Origin: Halieaceae bacterium
GTDB lineage: Bacteria > Pseudomonadota > Gammaproteobacteria > Pseudomonadales > Halieaceae
Length of the DNA stretch: 37,392 bases
Direction: 5' to 3'
Assembly: GCA_029247075.1 (NCBI GenBank)
Contig: JAQWLX010000095.1
Location: 1 to 37,392 of the forward strand
This document shows positions 18,636 through 28,486 of this stretch, one piece after another. The notes beneath the pieces were generated by a model, which did not search any database, was not told where the DNA came from, and saw only the letters and a list, made by a program, of their open reading frames with translations. The first letter of the stretch is position 1; each line of letters opens with the position of its first letter. The position numbers and the translations under genes are program-made.

Positions 18636-19766
18636 CTACAGGCGGTTATATTGCTTCATCAATTCCATTAATTGATCGTGGTCAATTGCGTCCAGTGTAT
18701 ATCCCGGTGGTTTAACCGTTGGTACTGTTTCCGCTGCAATCATTGCGTTAATGACAGCCTCTTCAATAGTCTGTACTGCTGCACTATAAATATCTTCACA
18801 GAAATGGTCATTGATAAATTCCATTTTGTAGGAAGTGGGGTATTGACCATTTTGGTTAGGAAATTCAAGTTGGTTAGCTACTGAAAAAGCCAGCATGATA
18901 TCGCCGGAGTAATGCCCGCCACTGGTTCCAGTGCGCCCGATGCCGATAGCGCCGCGCTTGGCCAATCGTTGGAGTTGTACTGGCAACATCGGCGCATCGG
19001 TGGCGATGATAACGATGATCGAGCCCTGTTCGTGTCCGACTAATTCGGTGAGCAGAGCATTTTCTGTCAGATGTTTGCCAACCGGGACACCCAGGATATT
19101 GAGCTCATGGCGCACACCAAAATTAGACTGAACCAGGGCTGCCGTTGTGTAAGTTGTCCCCTGTATATTGATTACCCTGGATGCCGTACCAGTGCCGCCT
19201 TTAAACTCATATGTCTGCATGCCAGCACCGCCACCGACATTACCTTCAGCTACGGGGCCGGATTCAGCGCCATTTAATGCGGTGAGTACATCCTGTTCCG
19301 TAATATGTCTTCCGCAAATATCATTTGTTAACCCGTCATAGGTTTCCGCGATAACCGGCATAGCCCAGGCATGATCATCCTGAAACATAGACTTGTATTG
19401 CTCGACCATCCATCCCACAGTGGCATGATGGACTAAGCCAACTGAGTGAGTATTGGTAATACATATAGGAGAAGCGAAGTAACCGGCCTCATTGATCCAA
19501 TGGGTTCCAGTCATTTCTCCATTACCATTCAGATTGAAATGTCCGGCCCAAACCGGTAGGTTTTTCTCACCCTTGCCACGAGGCAGGATCGCAGTGACGC
19601 CGGTGAGCACTGGACCTTTCCCTATCTGTAACTCGCCTTCTCCTCTTTTTAATGTGTGGAAACCTACTTCAACTCCTGGTACGTCTGTAATGGCATTGTA
19701 CTGTCCAGTGACGCCATCAAATAGCAATCCAAGATCTCGCGCTCTTGGTTTTTTCTGTGCACTCAT
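18636..19766 (-). CDS. P1 family peptidase (DmpA/BapA-like aminopeptidase)
   Basis: RARDLGLLFDGVTGQYNAITDVPGVEVGFHTL, EGNVGGGAGMQTYEFKGGTGTASRVI, EQGSIIVIIATDAPMLPVQLQRLAKRGAIGIGRTGTSGGHYSGDI; G-S before IIVIIATDAP matches the expected autoproteolysis position. Confidence 0.9.
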   Translation of the reverse strand: MSAQKKPRARDLGLLFDGVTGQYNAITDVPGVEVGFHTLKRGEGELQIGKGPVLTGVTAILPRGKGEKNLPVWAGHFNLNGNGEMTGTHWINEAGYFASPICITNTHSVGLVHHATVGWMVEQYKSMFQDDHAWAMPVIAETYDGLTNDICGRHITEQDVLTALNGAESGPVAEGNVGGGAGMQTYEFKGGTGTASRVINIQGTTYTTAALVQSNFGVRHELNILGVPVGKHLTENALLTELVGHEQGSIIVIIATDAPMLPVQLQRLAKRGAIGIGRTGTSGGHYSGDIMLAFSVANQLEFPNQNGQYPTSYKMEFINDHFCEDIYSAAVQTIEEAVINAMIAAETVPTVKPPGYTLDAIDHDQLMELMKQYNRL

Positions 19767-20899
19767 GTTTGTTCCGTCCTGCATGCGGGTACGAATAAAG
19801 CGAAACTAATCATCACGCTCACGGCCACTAGAATATTGATGATAATAAAACCTTCTTCAATCACCATCATTCCCGCGAAGGCCGGTCCCATTGCGGCGCC
19901 GGCGGCATGGAAAGCGGGTGCAATGGCAACACTGCGACCGCTTTCGTCAACATCAGCGACGATCGCGTACTGGTAAGCCAGGGAGTAGTTCCAGACAAAA
20001 TTGTAAAGTGCAACAGCTAACACATAAATTAGCAGTGCCTCGCTGCTGTTCAATAGTATTGCCGCGACAACAGTTCCCAAGGCTGATGCAAATAAAGGCA
20101 TTAAACGCCCATGTCTATTACCAAGCCATGACGCGCACAATGAGCCAACGATGCCCGCTGAAACACCCAAAGCGAGACTGTTACCAATCACCTGTGGTGA
20201 GTAGCCGTAGGTGTCTCCCATTCTCCCGATAAATGTCCAGAAACAGCCAACATTGAAAAAGAAAAACAGACAACCAAGTAATGCAAAGACAACCCTTGTC
20301 TGGGTAAAAATCTGAAACACGTTGGAGAGGCGGACATCTTTACCGCTAATTGGTAAAAAGCTAATGGCAAACAGCGATAGAATTGCCAGCGCACATAGTA
20401 TTGCTAACAGCGCATCGAGGCCGCCCATTCTGATAACGGTTGGGAAAGCTAAAAGCCCTATTACTTGGAAGCTGACCTGTGCGGCTATCGAATAACCGAA
20501 TACTCGATCGGGATTGTCGTGGTCTGACAAGATGGTGAGTGCCAGTGAATAGGCTGTACCGCCACCGATACTTGCAATAAAAATCGCTATAAGCAGAAAG
20601 GTGTATTCCGATACCAGGATAGCTAAAAGATTGCCGAACCCAAATACAGCCATGGCGATAAACATCGCCAGTCGCCAGTTAACACTGCGTACCCAGAAAA
20701 TCGCCATCAATGCGCTAATGGTCGAACCCGTCATGCTGGCGCCGGAAAGGAAACCAAGCTGACCCTCATGAAGTTGAAAATCCTCAGCTGCTGCCCCTAT
20801 AAGGATTGGTAGGATGAGAAATGCACTTGCACCGACTACGGTAAATAATATCGCAGCGATAATTACTGCGGGAGAGTTAACATCTTGTCCGCGAGTCAT
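19763..20899 (-). CDS. MFS transporter
   Basis: 378 aa, about 12 hydrophobic segments; FLSGASMTGSTISALMAI; ATGA overlap with P1 peptidase. Confidence 0.85.
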   Translation of the reverse strand: MTRGQDVNSPAVIIAAILFTVVGASAFLILPILIGAAAEDFQLHEGQLGFLSGASMTGSTISALMAIFWVRSVNWRLAMFIAMAVFGFGNLLAILVSEYTFLLIAIFIASIGGGTAYSLALTILSDHDNPDRVFGYSIAAQVSFQVIGLLAFPTVIRMGGLDALLAILCALAILSLFAISFLPISGKDVRLSNVFQIFTQTRVVFALLGCLFFFFNVGCFWTFIGRMGDTYGYSPQVIGNSLALGVSAGIVGSLCASWLGNRHGRLMPLFASALGTVVAAILLNSSEALLIYVLAVALYNFVWNYSLAYQYAIVADVDESGRSVAIAPAFHAAGAAMGPAFAGMMVIEEGFIIINILVAVSVMISFALFVPACRTEQT

Positions 20900-21139
20900 T
20901 ATGCTGAAGTTAGATCGGAAATTGTTAGCGTATTAATGAAGGTTTGACCCCATTTTTCTCTGAGATACCCAAAAAAATTACCCCCAAATACCCTCAGATT
21001 GCATCAGAAGTTATCGGACAGTATAGTACATCACCAATTAAAAAACCCACTAGTTCAGCGCGTTTCATGACGTTCTTTTATTCGTTTTGAGCTGTTCGGA
21101 CAGTGGTGTATCGAAATTATAATTAGTGAGGAAACAGGG

Positions 21140-22345
21140 ATGGCTGACGCTTTTATTTGCGATAGTGCGAGAACACCGATTGGCCGATTCGGGGCAGCTT
21201 TATCCCGAGTTAGGACAGATGATCTTGCAGCACATCCGATTGAATCGCTGATTAAGCGCAATCCGAGTTTGGATCCAAGTGCCATAGATGAAGTAATTTT
21301 TGGTTGTGCGAATCAATCGGGCGAGGACAATAGAAATGTTGCTCGTATGGCTGCTTTATTGGCAGGGCTCCCTGATTGCGTTCCTGGTATGACGTTAAAC
21401 CGGCTCTGCGGATCCGGAATGGATGCGGTGGGCACTGTTGCTCGGGCCATTCGTTCCGGAGAGATAGATCTTGCTATCGCTGGGGGTGTCGAGTCTATGT
21501 CACGAGCACCCTTTGTAATGCCAAAGGCAGGAGCCGCGTTCTCAAGACAGACTGAATTATACGACACCACCATCGGTTGGCGCTTTATAAATAAAAAGAT
21601 GCATACTTCATACGGCACTGACTCTATGCCAGAGACAGCAGAAAACGTGGCTGAAGACTTTAATATCAGTCGTGAAGATCAGGACTTGTTTTCTCTGAGA
21701 TCCCAGCAAAAAGCGGGCGAAGCAATAGAAAGTGGACGACTGGCCGAGGAGATAGTTGCTGTGCCGGTAGCTGGTCGCAAGGGAGAGACGACGCTGGTAG
21801 AAAAAGATGAGCATCCACGACCAGATACATCGATGTCGGCATTACAAGGATTGCCTACTCCATTTAGAGATGGGGGTACGGTAACGGCTGGGAATGCTGC
21901 AGGGATCAATGATGGTGCAGCTGCGATGTTTGTAGCTGGTGAAGCCGCGGTTAAGCAGCATGATTTGAAAGCGGTTGCACGAATTGTATCAATGGCAACT
22001 GTCGGTGTATCACCTAGGATAATGGGTATTGGTCCGGCGCCAGCTTCAAAAAAGGCACTTGGTTTAGCCGGTATAGATATCTCAGACGTTGGTATCATAG
22101 AACTTAATGAGGCATTTGCCAGTCAGGGACTGGCGGTGCTGCGCGAGCTAGGCGTTTCAGATGATGATGATCGAGTCAATCCAAATGGTGGTGAGATCGC
22201 CCTCGGTCATCCTCTTGGGATGAGTGGTTCGCGTCTCATAATGACCGCTGCTAGACAGTTCAGTCATGTTGATGCGCGTTACGCCCTTTGCACTATGTGC
22301 ATCGGGGTGGGGCAGGGGATCGCTGTTGTGCTGGAAAGAGTTTGA
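21140..22345 (+). CDS. Acetyl-CoA acetyltransferase / beta-ketoadipyl-CoA thiolase-like
   Basis: 401 aa; DSARTPIGRFGAALSRVRTDDLAA, MTLNRLCGSGMDAV, GGVESMSRAPFVM, NPNGGEIALGHPLGMSGSRL, CTMCIGVGQGIAVVLE. Confidence 0.92.
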   Translation: MADAFICDSARTPIGRFGAALSRVRTDDLAAHPIESLIKRNPSLDPSAIDEVIFGCANQSGEDNRNVARMAALLAGLPDCVPGMTLNRLCGSGMDAVGTVARAIRSGEIDLAIAGGVESMSRAPFVMPKAGAAFSRQTELYDTTIGWRFINKKMHTSYGTDSMPETAENVAEDFNISREDQDLFSLRSQQKAGEAIESGRLAEEIVAVPVAGRKGETTLVEKDEHPRPDTSMSALQGLPTPFRDGGTVTAGNAAGINDGAAAMFVAGEAAVKQHDLKAVARIVSMATVGVSPRIMGIGPAPASKKALGLAGIDISDVGIIELNEAFASQGLAVLRELGVSDDDDRVNPNGGEIALGHPLGMSGSRLIMTAARQFSHVDARYALCTMCIGVGQGIAVVLERV

Positions 22346-22423
22346 CGTGTTTTTTTTTAAAATAATGCCCGATTGCTAATTAATTTTGTTATTCTGGATG
22401 ACAGTAATTGAATAGAGTTTGTC

Positions 22424-23014
22424 ATGGCCCACATAGAACCTTTGCCGAGAGATACACACCCTGAGTTTTCAGCTAAATTCGATCACTATGAAGCCACACG
22501 TGGTTTCATTCCTAACTCTATTCTCACTATGCAGCGCAGGCCCGGAATTGCCGAAGCGTTTATGGCGCTTAATAAAGCCGTTCTTTACGAGGGTACGGTT
22601 CCTGAAGAGACTAAAATGTTGGTCAGTTTAATATCTTCACAGGCGACTGGCTGTCGTTATTGTCAGGCACATATGAGTAACTTGTCCGCCATCTATGAAG
22701 CGTCGGCAGAGAAAATAGCTGGGGTTTGGGAATGGGAGTCGAGTGATCTTTTTTCTCCAGCCGAAAAAGCAGCGCTTACGCTTGCATATAATGCGTCTTT
22801 GGTTCCCAATCAGGCCACCGAAAGTCATTTTACCGAGCTGGGAAAATATTTTGACGATGACCAGGTGGTAGAGATCGTTGGCACGATTGCTCTCTTTGGG
22901 TATCTCAATCGATGGAATGACACAATGGCCACCGAGCTAGAAGAGTTTGCTGCAAAACGTGCTGAGACACTTTTATCGACTGTGGGCTGGGATGCTGGTA
23001 AACATACTAGCTAA
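22424..23014 (+). CDS. Carboxymuconolactone decarboxylase / AhpD-like family protein
   Basis: 196 aa; ATGCRYCQAHMSNLS CxxC-H motif; RRPGIAEAFMALNKAVLYEGTVPEETKMLVSLISS. Confidence 0.82.
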   Translation: MAHIEPLPRDTHPEFSAKFDHYEATRGFIPNSILTMQRRPGIAEAFMALNKAVLYEGTVPEETKMLVSLISSQATGCRYCQAHMSNLSAIYEASAEKIAGVWEWESSDLFSPAEKAALTLAYNASLVPNQATESHFTELGKYFDDDQVVEIVGTIALFGYLNRWNDTMATELEEFAAKRAETLLSTVGWDAGKHTS

Positions 23015-23024
23015 TAGATTCGTT

Positions 23025-23720
23025 CTAGGGCTTTTTCATTGCCAAATAAATCGCAGCCGACAAGCCAGCGCTGCTAAAGATCATACACATCACGACGATT
23101 TGATAGCCTGCGGCAATTATCGGCTCAACACCTGCAAGAATTTGACCGGTCATCATTCCTGGTAGGGAAACCAAACCAACTGCTAAAAGCGCATTGATTT
23201 GCGGGATCATTGCAGTTTCAAGCGATATAGCTCTTGCGCGTGTGAAATTTGGGTCCTGCTTCAGCTCGCTGTGTAGCCGCTCTCCCACAAGGCTGATCGT
23301 ATTCATGCTATTGGCAAATATCATTCCTGCGATGGGAATCACAATACTTGGTTCGTAACCTTTAGAAAGATTTAGAACCACTTGTGTGACCAGAATTAAT
23401 ACAGCTAGCCCGCTTATTCCTAGTGCGGCCATTATAACAAATAGAGCTTTGATGCCTCGATCAGGCAGCGGTCGCATGGCAATCCATGACGATACTCCTA
23501 TCATAAAAACAATTACGAGTAAGACGATCGAGAGTCTGTCCGTTTCAAAGATAAAAGTTAGTACGTAGCCAACAATGAGTAATTGTAAAAGCATCCTGAT
23601 ATTGGCGTAGATGGCTTGGCTAGCGTTCAGTCCCCATGCATGTAATACAGTGATTAATATAGCGACTGGGAAGAATGCGATCAGTAGATTGTTCAGAGGA
23701 ATGAGTTCGGCGCTATTCAA
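23025..23720 (-). CDS. FetB/YbbM-like (UPF0014) ABC-type permease
   Basis: 231 aa; IRMLLQLLIVGYVL, IPIAGMIFANSMNTISLVGERLHSEL, MIPQINALLAVGLVSLPGMMTGQILAGVEP. Confidence 0.85.
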   Translation of the reverse strand: MNSAELIPLNNLLIAFFPVAILITVLHAWGLNASQAIYANIRMLLQLLIVGYVLTFIFETDRLSIVLLVIVFMIGVSSWIAMRPLPDRGIKALFVIMAALGISGLAVLILVTQVVLNLSKGYEPSIVIPIAGMIFANSMNTISLVGERLHSELKQDPNFTRARAISLETAMIPQINALLAVGLVSLPGMMTGQILAGVEPIIAAGYQIVVMCMIFSSAGLSAAIYLAMKKP

Positions 23721-23758
23721 TTTAGGACATCTTTTGACTTCGGATACTAATTTTCACT

Positions 23759-24256
23759 TCAGACGTAGGAGATCTCTTTAACCATATAGGTTTGGATTCC
23801 ATCCGGGGTCTTTACGTCGGTCACATCTCCAACAGATTTTCCGATCAATGCACGTGCCAAGGGAGAATCGATACTAACTTTACCTTTAGAGAGATCAAAT
23901 TCATCCGGACCCACAATATGCCAAAATAGTTTTTCGCCTTTCTTATTTTTCACGGTTACCTTAGCCCCAAAAAAAATGCGACCGATATCATCGGGTTTTT
24001 CGTCGATTACAGTAAGATCTTTCAGGCGCTTCGTGAGGAATCGAACTCTACTATCGATCTCCCTGAGTCTGCGCTTGCCATAAATGTAATCACCATTTTC
24101 AGAGCGATCACCATTTTTTGCCGCTTCTCTTACAGTGTCAGTAACTTGTGGTCGTTCTACTTTCCAGAGGAGTTGCAGTTCATCACGTAACGCACGCTCT
24201 CCCTCGGGGGTGATGTATGCGGAACCGGGTTTTCTTGGTGGTCTATATCGTCCCAT
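23759..24256 (-). CDS. greB: Transcription elongation factor GreB
   Basis: 165 aa; GSAYITPEGERALRDELQLLWKVERPQVTDTVREAAKNGDRSENGDYIYGKRRLREIDSRVRFLTKRL. Confidence 0.93.
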   Translation of the reverse strand: MGRYRPPRKPGSAYITPEGERALRDELQLLWKVERPQVTDTVREAAKNGDRSENGDYIYGKRRLREIDSRVRFLTKRLKDLTVIDEKPDDIGRIFFGAKVTVKNKKGEKLFWHIVGPDEFDLSKGKVSIDSPLARALIGKSVGDVTDVKTPDGIQTYMVKEISYV

Positions 24257-24373
24257 GATGACAAGTTTAGCTCGGGATTCGATAGATTAAAAATAACACT
24301 AGATCTTACGCTTTAGTCTTGATAGAAATATTTCTGTATCCGAGCAAAGCAATTCAGAAAGAGGAATCGCTGA

Positions 24374-25192
24374 ATGTACTTGAAGAGTTTAGTTTGTGTA
24401 CTGCTATGTTTTTGTTCTTGCCAAGCAGCAGGTGAGTGTTTGAAGCTTCAAGGATCATTGATTCCAGGTGGGTTGGTGATTGGTAAGGTTCCTTCTGGAG
24501 ACAGAGTGATTTTGGATGGTCAGGAGCTTGATTTGCTTCCGGACGGCACATTTGTTGCCGGTTTCGGGCGTGATGCTTCCAGAGAGATCCTGCTCGAGGT
24601 GGGCGTCTCTTGTCGACAGATTATTAAGTTAGCGAGTCGGGAATATCGAATTCAGCGGGTTGAAGGTGTTCCGCGGGAAATGGTTACCCCGTCTAAGGAA
24701 CACTTGGCACGAATTGATAGAGAAAGAAAATTAGTTCGTGCCGCTAAAGGACGAATTATCAAGCGACCTGATATTCTTTTGTCGGTTATCAAAGGATTTC
24801 AGTGGCCTGTAGTAGGGCCCATTTCTGGAGTCTATGGTAGTCAGCGCTATTACAATGGTGTTCCAGGAAGTCCTCATTATGGGGTAGATATCGCACTTCC
24901 GACAGGCACTCCCGTTCATGCTCCGGCATCAGGTAAAGTTACCCTTGCTGAGGAAGATTTATTTTATTCGGGAGGCACGATCATTCTGGATCACGGTTAT
25001 CGGTTGTCTTCCTCGTTTTTGCATCTGAGTCGAGTATCGGTTTCTGTTGGTGATGAGATCTCACAGGGAGATGTCTTGGGAGAAATTGGTTCTTCTGGAC
25101 GTGCGACCGGGCCCCATCTGGATTGGAGAATGAGTTGGCGCAATGAGCGAGTGGATCCACAGTTGTTGGTTCCCCCGATGCCCGAAACCTAA
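24374..25192 (+). CDS. M23 family metallopeptidase, exported
   Basis: 272 aa; signal-like N-terminus LVCVLLCFCSCQAAGEC; HYGVDIALPTGTPVHAPASGKV, LSSSFLHLSRVSVSVGDEISQGDVLGEIGSSGRATGPHLDWRM. Confidence 0.9.
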   Translation: MYLKSLVCVLLCFCSCQAAGECLKLQGSLIPGGLVIGKVPSGDRVILDGQELDLLPDGTFVAGFGRDASREILLEVGVSCRQIIKLASREYRIQRVEGVPREMVTPSKEHLARIDRERKLVRAAKGRIIKRPDILLSVIKGFQWPVVGPISGVYGSQRYYNGVPGSPHYGVDIALPTGTPVHAPASGKVTLAEEDLFYSGGTIILDHGYRLSSSFLHLSRVSVSVGDEISQGDVLGEIGSSGRATGPHLDWRMSWRNERVDPQLLVPPMPET

Positions 25193-25237
25193 AAAGAACG
25201 TATACTGTTACCCAAACTTAAGAGGTGTCCCGCAACC

Positions 25238-25423
25238 ATGATCGATAAAAAGCTACTCAGTATTTTGGTTTGTCCGGTAACCAAGGTACCGGTTAAATAT
25301 GATGAGGAAAAAGAGGAATTGGTCTGTAAGGAGAGTGGACTTGCTTATCCGATACGGGATGGAATCCCGGTCATGCTTGAAAGCGAAGCTAGGCTTCTTA
25401 CCGCCGATGAGAAATTGAGCTAG
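25238..25423 (+). CDS. Trm112 family protein (YcaR-like)
   Basis: 61 aa; [24 protein letters not shown]...[25 protein letters not shown]. Confidence 0.9.
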   Translation: MIDKKLLSILVCPVTKVPVKYDEEKEELVCKESGLAYPIRDGIPVMLESEARLLTADEKLS

Positions 25424-25429
25424 ACAGAG

Positions 25430-25777
25430 ATGACAGACACAATATTTGGAAAGATTATTAGAGGTGAAATTCCCACTGATATTATCTATGAAGATGATCA
25501 CTGTATCGCGATCAATGATATCTCGCCCAGAGCACCTGTGCATGTCCTCGTCATACCGAAGAAAGCGATTCCCAGGTTGGCCGATGCCAGCAATGAAGAT
25601 CAGGAACTTTTAGGTCATCTCATGTTGGCAGTGGGTCGTGTTGCGGAACAACTTGGTGTCTCAGATGCATTTCGAGTTGTTATCAATAATGGTTCCGGAG
25701 CCGGACAAACCGTTTTTCATCTGCATGTCCATATACTTGCAGGAGCTGACTTGGCTGAAGCTGGGATGGCAGGTTGA
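25430..25777 (+). CDS. HIT family (HinT-like) protein
   Basis: 115 aa; [58 protein letters not shown] HxHxH motif. Confidence 0.93.
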   Translation: MTDTIFGKIIRGEIPTDIIYEDDHCIAINDISPRAPVHVLVIPKKAIPRLADASNEDQELLGHLMLAVGRVAEQLGVSDAFRVVINNGSGAGQTVFHLHVHILAGADLAEAGMAG

Positions 25778-25784
25778 TCTAGCC

Positions 25785-28406
25785 ATGAGCCGGGAAAATA
25801 CACCTGTTAGAACTGAAGAAATTCGTGAGGCGTTTCTATCCTATTTTGAAAGAAACGGACATACCCGCGTTCCTACAAGCTCTTTGATTCCGATTAATGA
25901 TCCGACACTCCTGTTTACCAATGCAGGTATGAATCAGTTCAAAGATGTTTTCCTGGGAACAGAGAAAAGAGAATATTCGCGAGCGGTAAGCAGCCAACGC
26001 TGTGTTCGAGCAGGCGGTAAGCACAATGATTTGGAGAATGTGGGATACACCGCAAGGCACCATACCTTTTTCGAGATGCTCGGAAATTTTAGTTTTGGTG
26101 ATTATTTTAAGCGTGAGGCAATTCAGTTCGCGTGGGAGTTTCTTACCGTTGATTTGAAACTTCCCAAAGAGCGTCTTTGGGTAACGGTCCATCACAGCGA
26201 TGACGAGGCTGCCGCTATATGGATTGATGAGATTGGATTTCCAGGCGATAGACTTTCGCGTTTGGACGAAGATAACTTTTGGCAAATGGGCGACACTGGA
26301 CCATGTGGTCCGTGCACAGAAATTTTTTATGATCATGGTCCTGATGTGCCTGGAGGTCCGCCTGGTAGCAAAGATGATGACCTCGATCGGTATATTGAGA
26401 TCTGGAACCTTGTTTTCATGCAATACAATCGATCCTCAGATGGGTCTATGGAGCCGTTGCCTAAGCCTTCGGTAGATACTGGTATGGGCTTGGAGCGTAT
26501 CGCAGCTGTCTTGCAGGATGTCCACAGCAACTACGAGATCGATCTTTTCCAGTCACTTATAGAAGCGACGGCACTTGTGACAGGGGTGAATGATCTTTCG
26601 GATAAATCGCTGCGTGTCGTAGCCGATCATATTCGCTCATGTTCCTTTCTTATCGCCGATGGTGCGCTCCCAAGCAACGAGGGTCGCGGTTATGTGCTCC
26701 GTCGAATAATTCGGCGTGCAGTGCGTCATGCCAATCTTCTTGGAGCAAAAAAAACAGTCTTCCACCAGTTAGTGGCGCCTTTAGCAAAATTAATGGGCTC
26801 CGCTTATCCCGAACTAATTGAAAATGAAGCCAAGATATCGGCCACTCTGCTTGCCGAGGAAGAGCAATTTGCAAAGACACTCGATACCGGAATGGTTATT
26901 CTGGAGGCAGCGCTGAAAGATTTAGAAGGTAGTGTTATTCCTGGAGAAGTCGTTTTTCAGTTATATGATACTTTTGGTTTTCCCCTTGACCTTACCAACG
27001 ATATTGCCCGAGAAAGAGGCCTAACGCTTGATACTGCTGGGTATGAATCTGCTATGGCATTGCAACGTAAGCGATCGAAAGAGCAAGGATCTTTTAACAT
27101 AGATTACTCAAGTGCCCTTAAGTTAGAAGGTGAGACTGACTTTGTTGGATATGATCTTTTGACAGATGAAGTGTCGATTGTCTCTTTATTGAATGAGTCA
27201 GAGCAGTTGGAATCGTTAGCAGAAGGTCAATCGGGGGTAGCGATATTAGATAAAACTCCGTTTTACGCCGAATCTGGTGGTCAGGTCGGAGATACGGGCT
27301 ACCTAACTGGATCAAAAGTACGTATCGAGGTCACGGATACCACGAAAGTTCAGAACCATCATCTTCATACACTGACTGTATTGGAGGGAACTGTTTCAGT
27401 TGGCGACAAACTTTCGGCGGAAGTAGATAGCGGATTAAGAGAAAGAACGCGGTTAAATCATTCGGCGACTCATCTAATGCATGAGGCGTTGAGAAGGACG
27501 TTGGGTGAGCATGTACTGCAGAAAGGGTCTCTGGTAGATTCTGAGCGCCTACGATTTGATTTCTCTCATGGCGAGGCCATGACACCCGAAGAAGTATCTC
27601 AAGTAGAAGACATGGTCAATCATCAAATTCGTTCAAACACCGAGGTAATGACAGAATTAATGGATATGGATGATGCAGTTGCCGCCGGTGCCATGGCTTT
27701 ATTTGGTGAAAAGTATGGGGACACGGTTAGAGTTCTGAGCATGGGCGAGGACGGCTATTCGGTTGAATTATGTGGGGGTACTCATGTGAACCGTACTGGT
27801 GATATTGGTCTATTTCGGATCACGGCGGAGATGGGCATAGCCGCAGGTGTGCGCAGGATTGAAGCGGTGACTGGTGTTGGAGCGCTTGCTGCAGTGCGAC
27901 AAGTAGATGGACAGCTTTCCGAGGTGTGTGAAGTAGTTAAGGCGGATCCAGAGAGCGTTTCTGTTCGTGTGTCGGCACTTCGTCGAGAAAATAGGGAATT
28001 AGAGAAGGAGGTCGCACGTCTTAAACAGAAACTAGCCACATCAGCCGGCAGCGATCTTACAGATGATGTTCAAGTCGTTAACGGGATTAAAGTGCTCTCG
28101 ACATCGGTTGAGGGTGGTGATGCAAAATCCTTAAGGATTACTCTAGATCAATGTAAAAATAAATTGGGTTCAGGAGTGATACTTCTGGCGGCGATAGAAG
28201 ATGATCGGATAGCGCTAGCTGCTGGCGTTACTAAAGATCTGGTGGATCGGATAAAGGCGGGCGATCTAATGCGTGAGTTTGCAGGTCGGCTTGGTGGAAA
28301 AGGTGGCGGCAGGCCCGACATGGCGCAAGGGGGTGGTAGCGATATAGCGGGCCTGGCCGGCACTTTAAAAGAGCTTCCTGATTGGGTGGCAGATTTAACA
28401 GGTTAG
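25785..28406 (+). CDS. alaS: Alanyl-tRNA synthetase
   Basis: [104 protein letters not shown]. Start corrected to MSRENTP at 25785; ORF opens at 25638 inside HIT. Confidence 0.97.
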   Translation: MSRENTPVRTEEIREAFLSYFERNGHTRVPTSSLIPINDPTLLFTNAGMNQFKDVFLGTEKREYSRAVSSQRCVRAGGKHNDLENVGYTARHHTFFEMLGNFSFGDYFKREAIQFAWEFLTVDLKLPKERLWVTVHHSDDEAAAIWIDEIGFPGDRLSRLDEDNFWQMGDTGPCGPCTEIFYDHGPDVPGGPPGSKDDDLDRYIEIWNLVFMQYNRSSDGSMEPLPKPSVDTGMGLERIAAVLQDVHSNYEIDLFQSLIEATALVTGVNDLSDKSLRVVADHIRSCSFLIADGALPSNEGRGYVLRRIIRRAVRHANLLGAKKTVFHQLVAPLAKLMGSAYPELIENEAKISATLLAEEEQFAKTLDTGMVILEAALKDLEGSVIPGEVVFQLYDTFGFPLDLTNDIARERGLTLDTAGYESAMALQRKRSKEQGSFNIDYSSALKLEGETDFVGYDLLTDEVSIVSLLNESEQLESLAEGQSGVAILDKTPFYAESGGQVGDTGYLTGSKVRIEVTDTTKVQNHHLHTLTVLEGTVSVGDKLSAEVDSGLRERTRLNHSATHLMHEALRRTLGEHVLQKGSLVDSERLRFDFSHGEAMTPEEVSQVEDMVNHQIRSNTEVMTELMDMDDAVAAGAMALFGEKYGDTVRVLSMGEDGYSVELCGGTHVNRTGDIGLFRITAEMGIAAGVRRIEAVTGVGALAAVRQVDGQLSEVCEVVKADPESVSVRVSALRRENRELEKEVARLKQKLATSAGSDLTDDVQVVNGIKVLSTSVEGGDAKSLRITLDQCKNKLGSGVILLAAIEDDRIALAAGVTKDLVDRIKAGDLMREFAGRLGGKGGGRPDMAQGGGSDIAGLAGTLKELPDWVADLTG

Positions 28407-28486
28407 GACTTGAGTAAGGTTGTTTAACGATTGGTAATCTGTAATACCAATTACCATATTTAGTTTTTTTAACATTGGCAAATTCT

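Noticed and set aside
22349-22362. Poly-T run after the thiolase stop, considered as a terminator or phase-variable tract
   Set aside because: No preceding stable hairpin and located outside coding sequence and not in an evident promoter.
25836-26423. 195 aa antisense ORF inside alaS
   Set aside because: Opposite a strongly conserved AlaS region; sequence looks like non-coding translation.
28431-28455. Hairpin TTGGTA-ATCTGTAA-TACCAA before lysC, considered as a lysine riboswitch or alaS terminator
   Set aside because: Region is far too short for a lysine riboswitch, and the stem is AT-rich with the T-run about 13 nt away; insufficient evidence.
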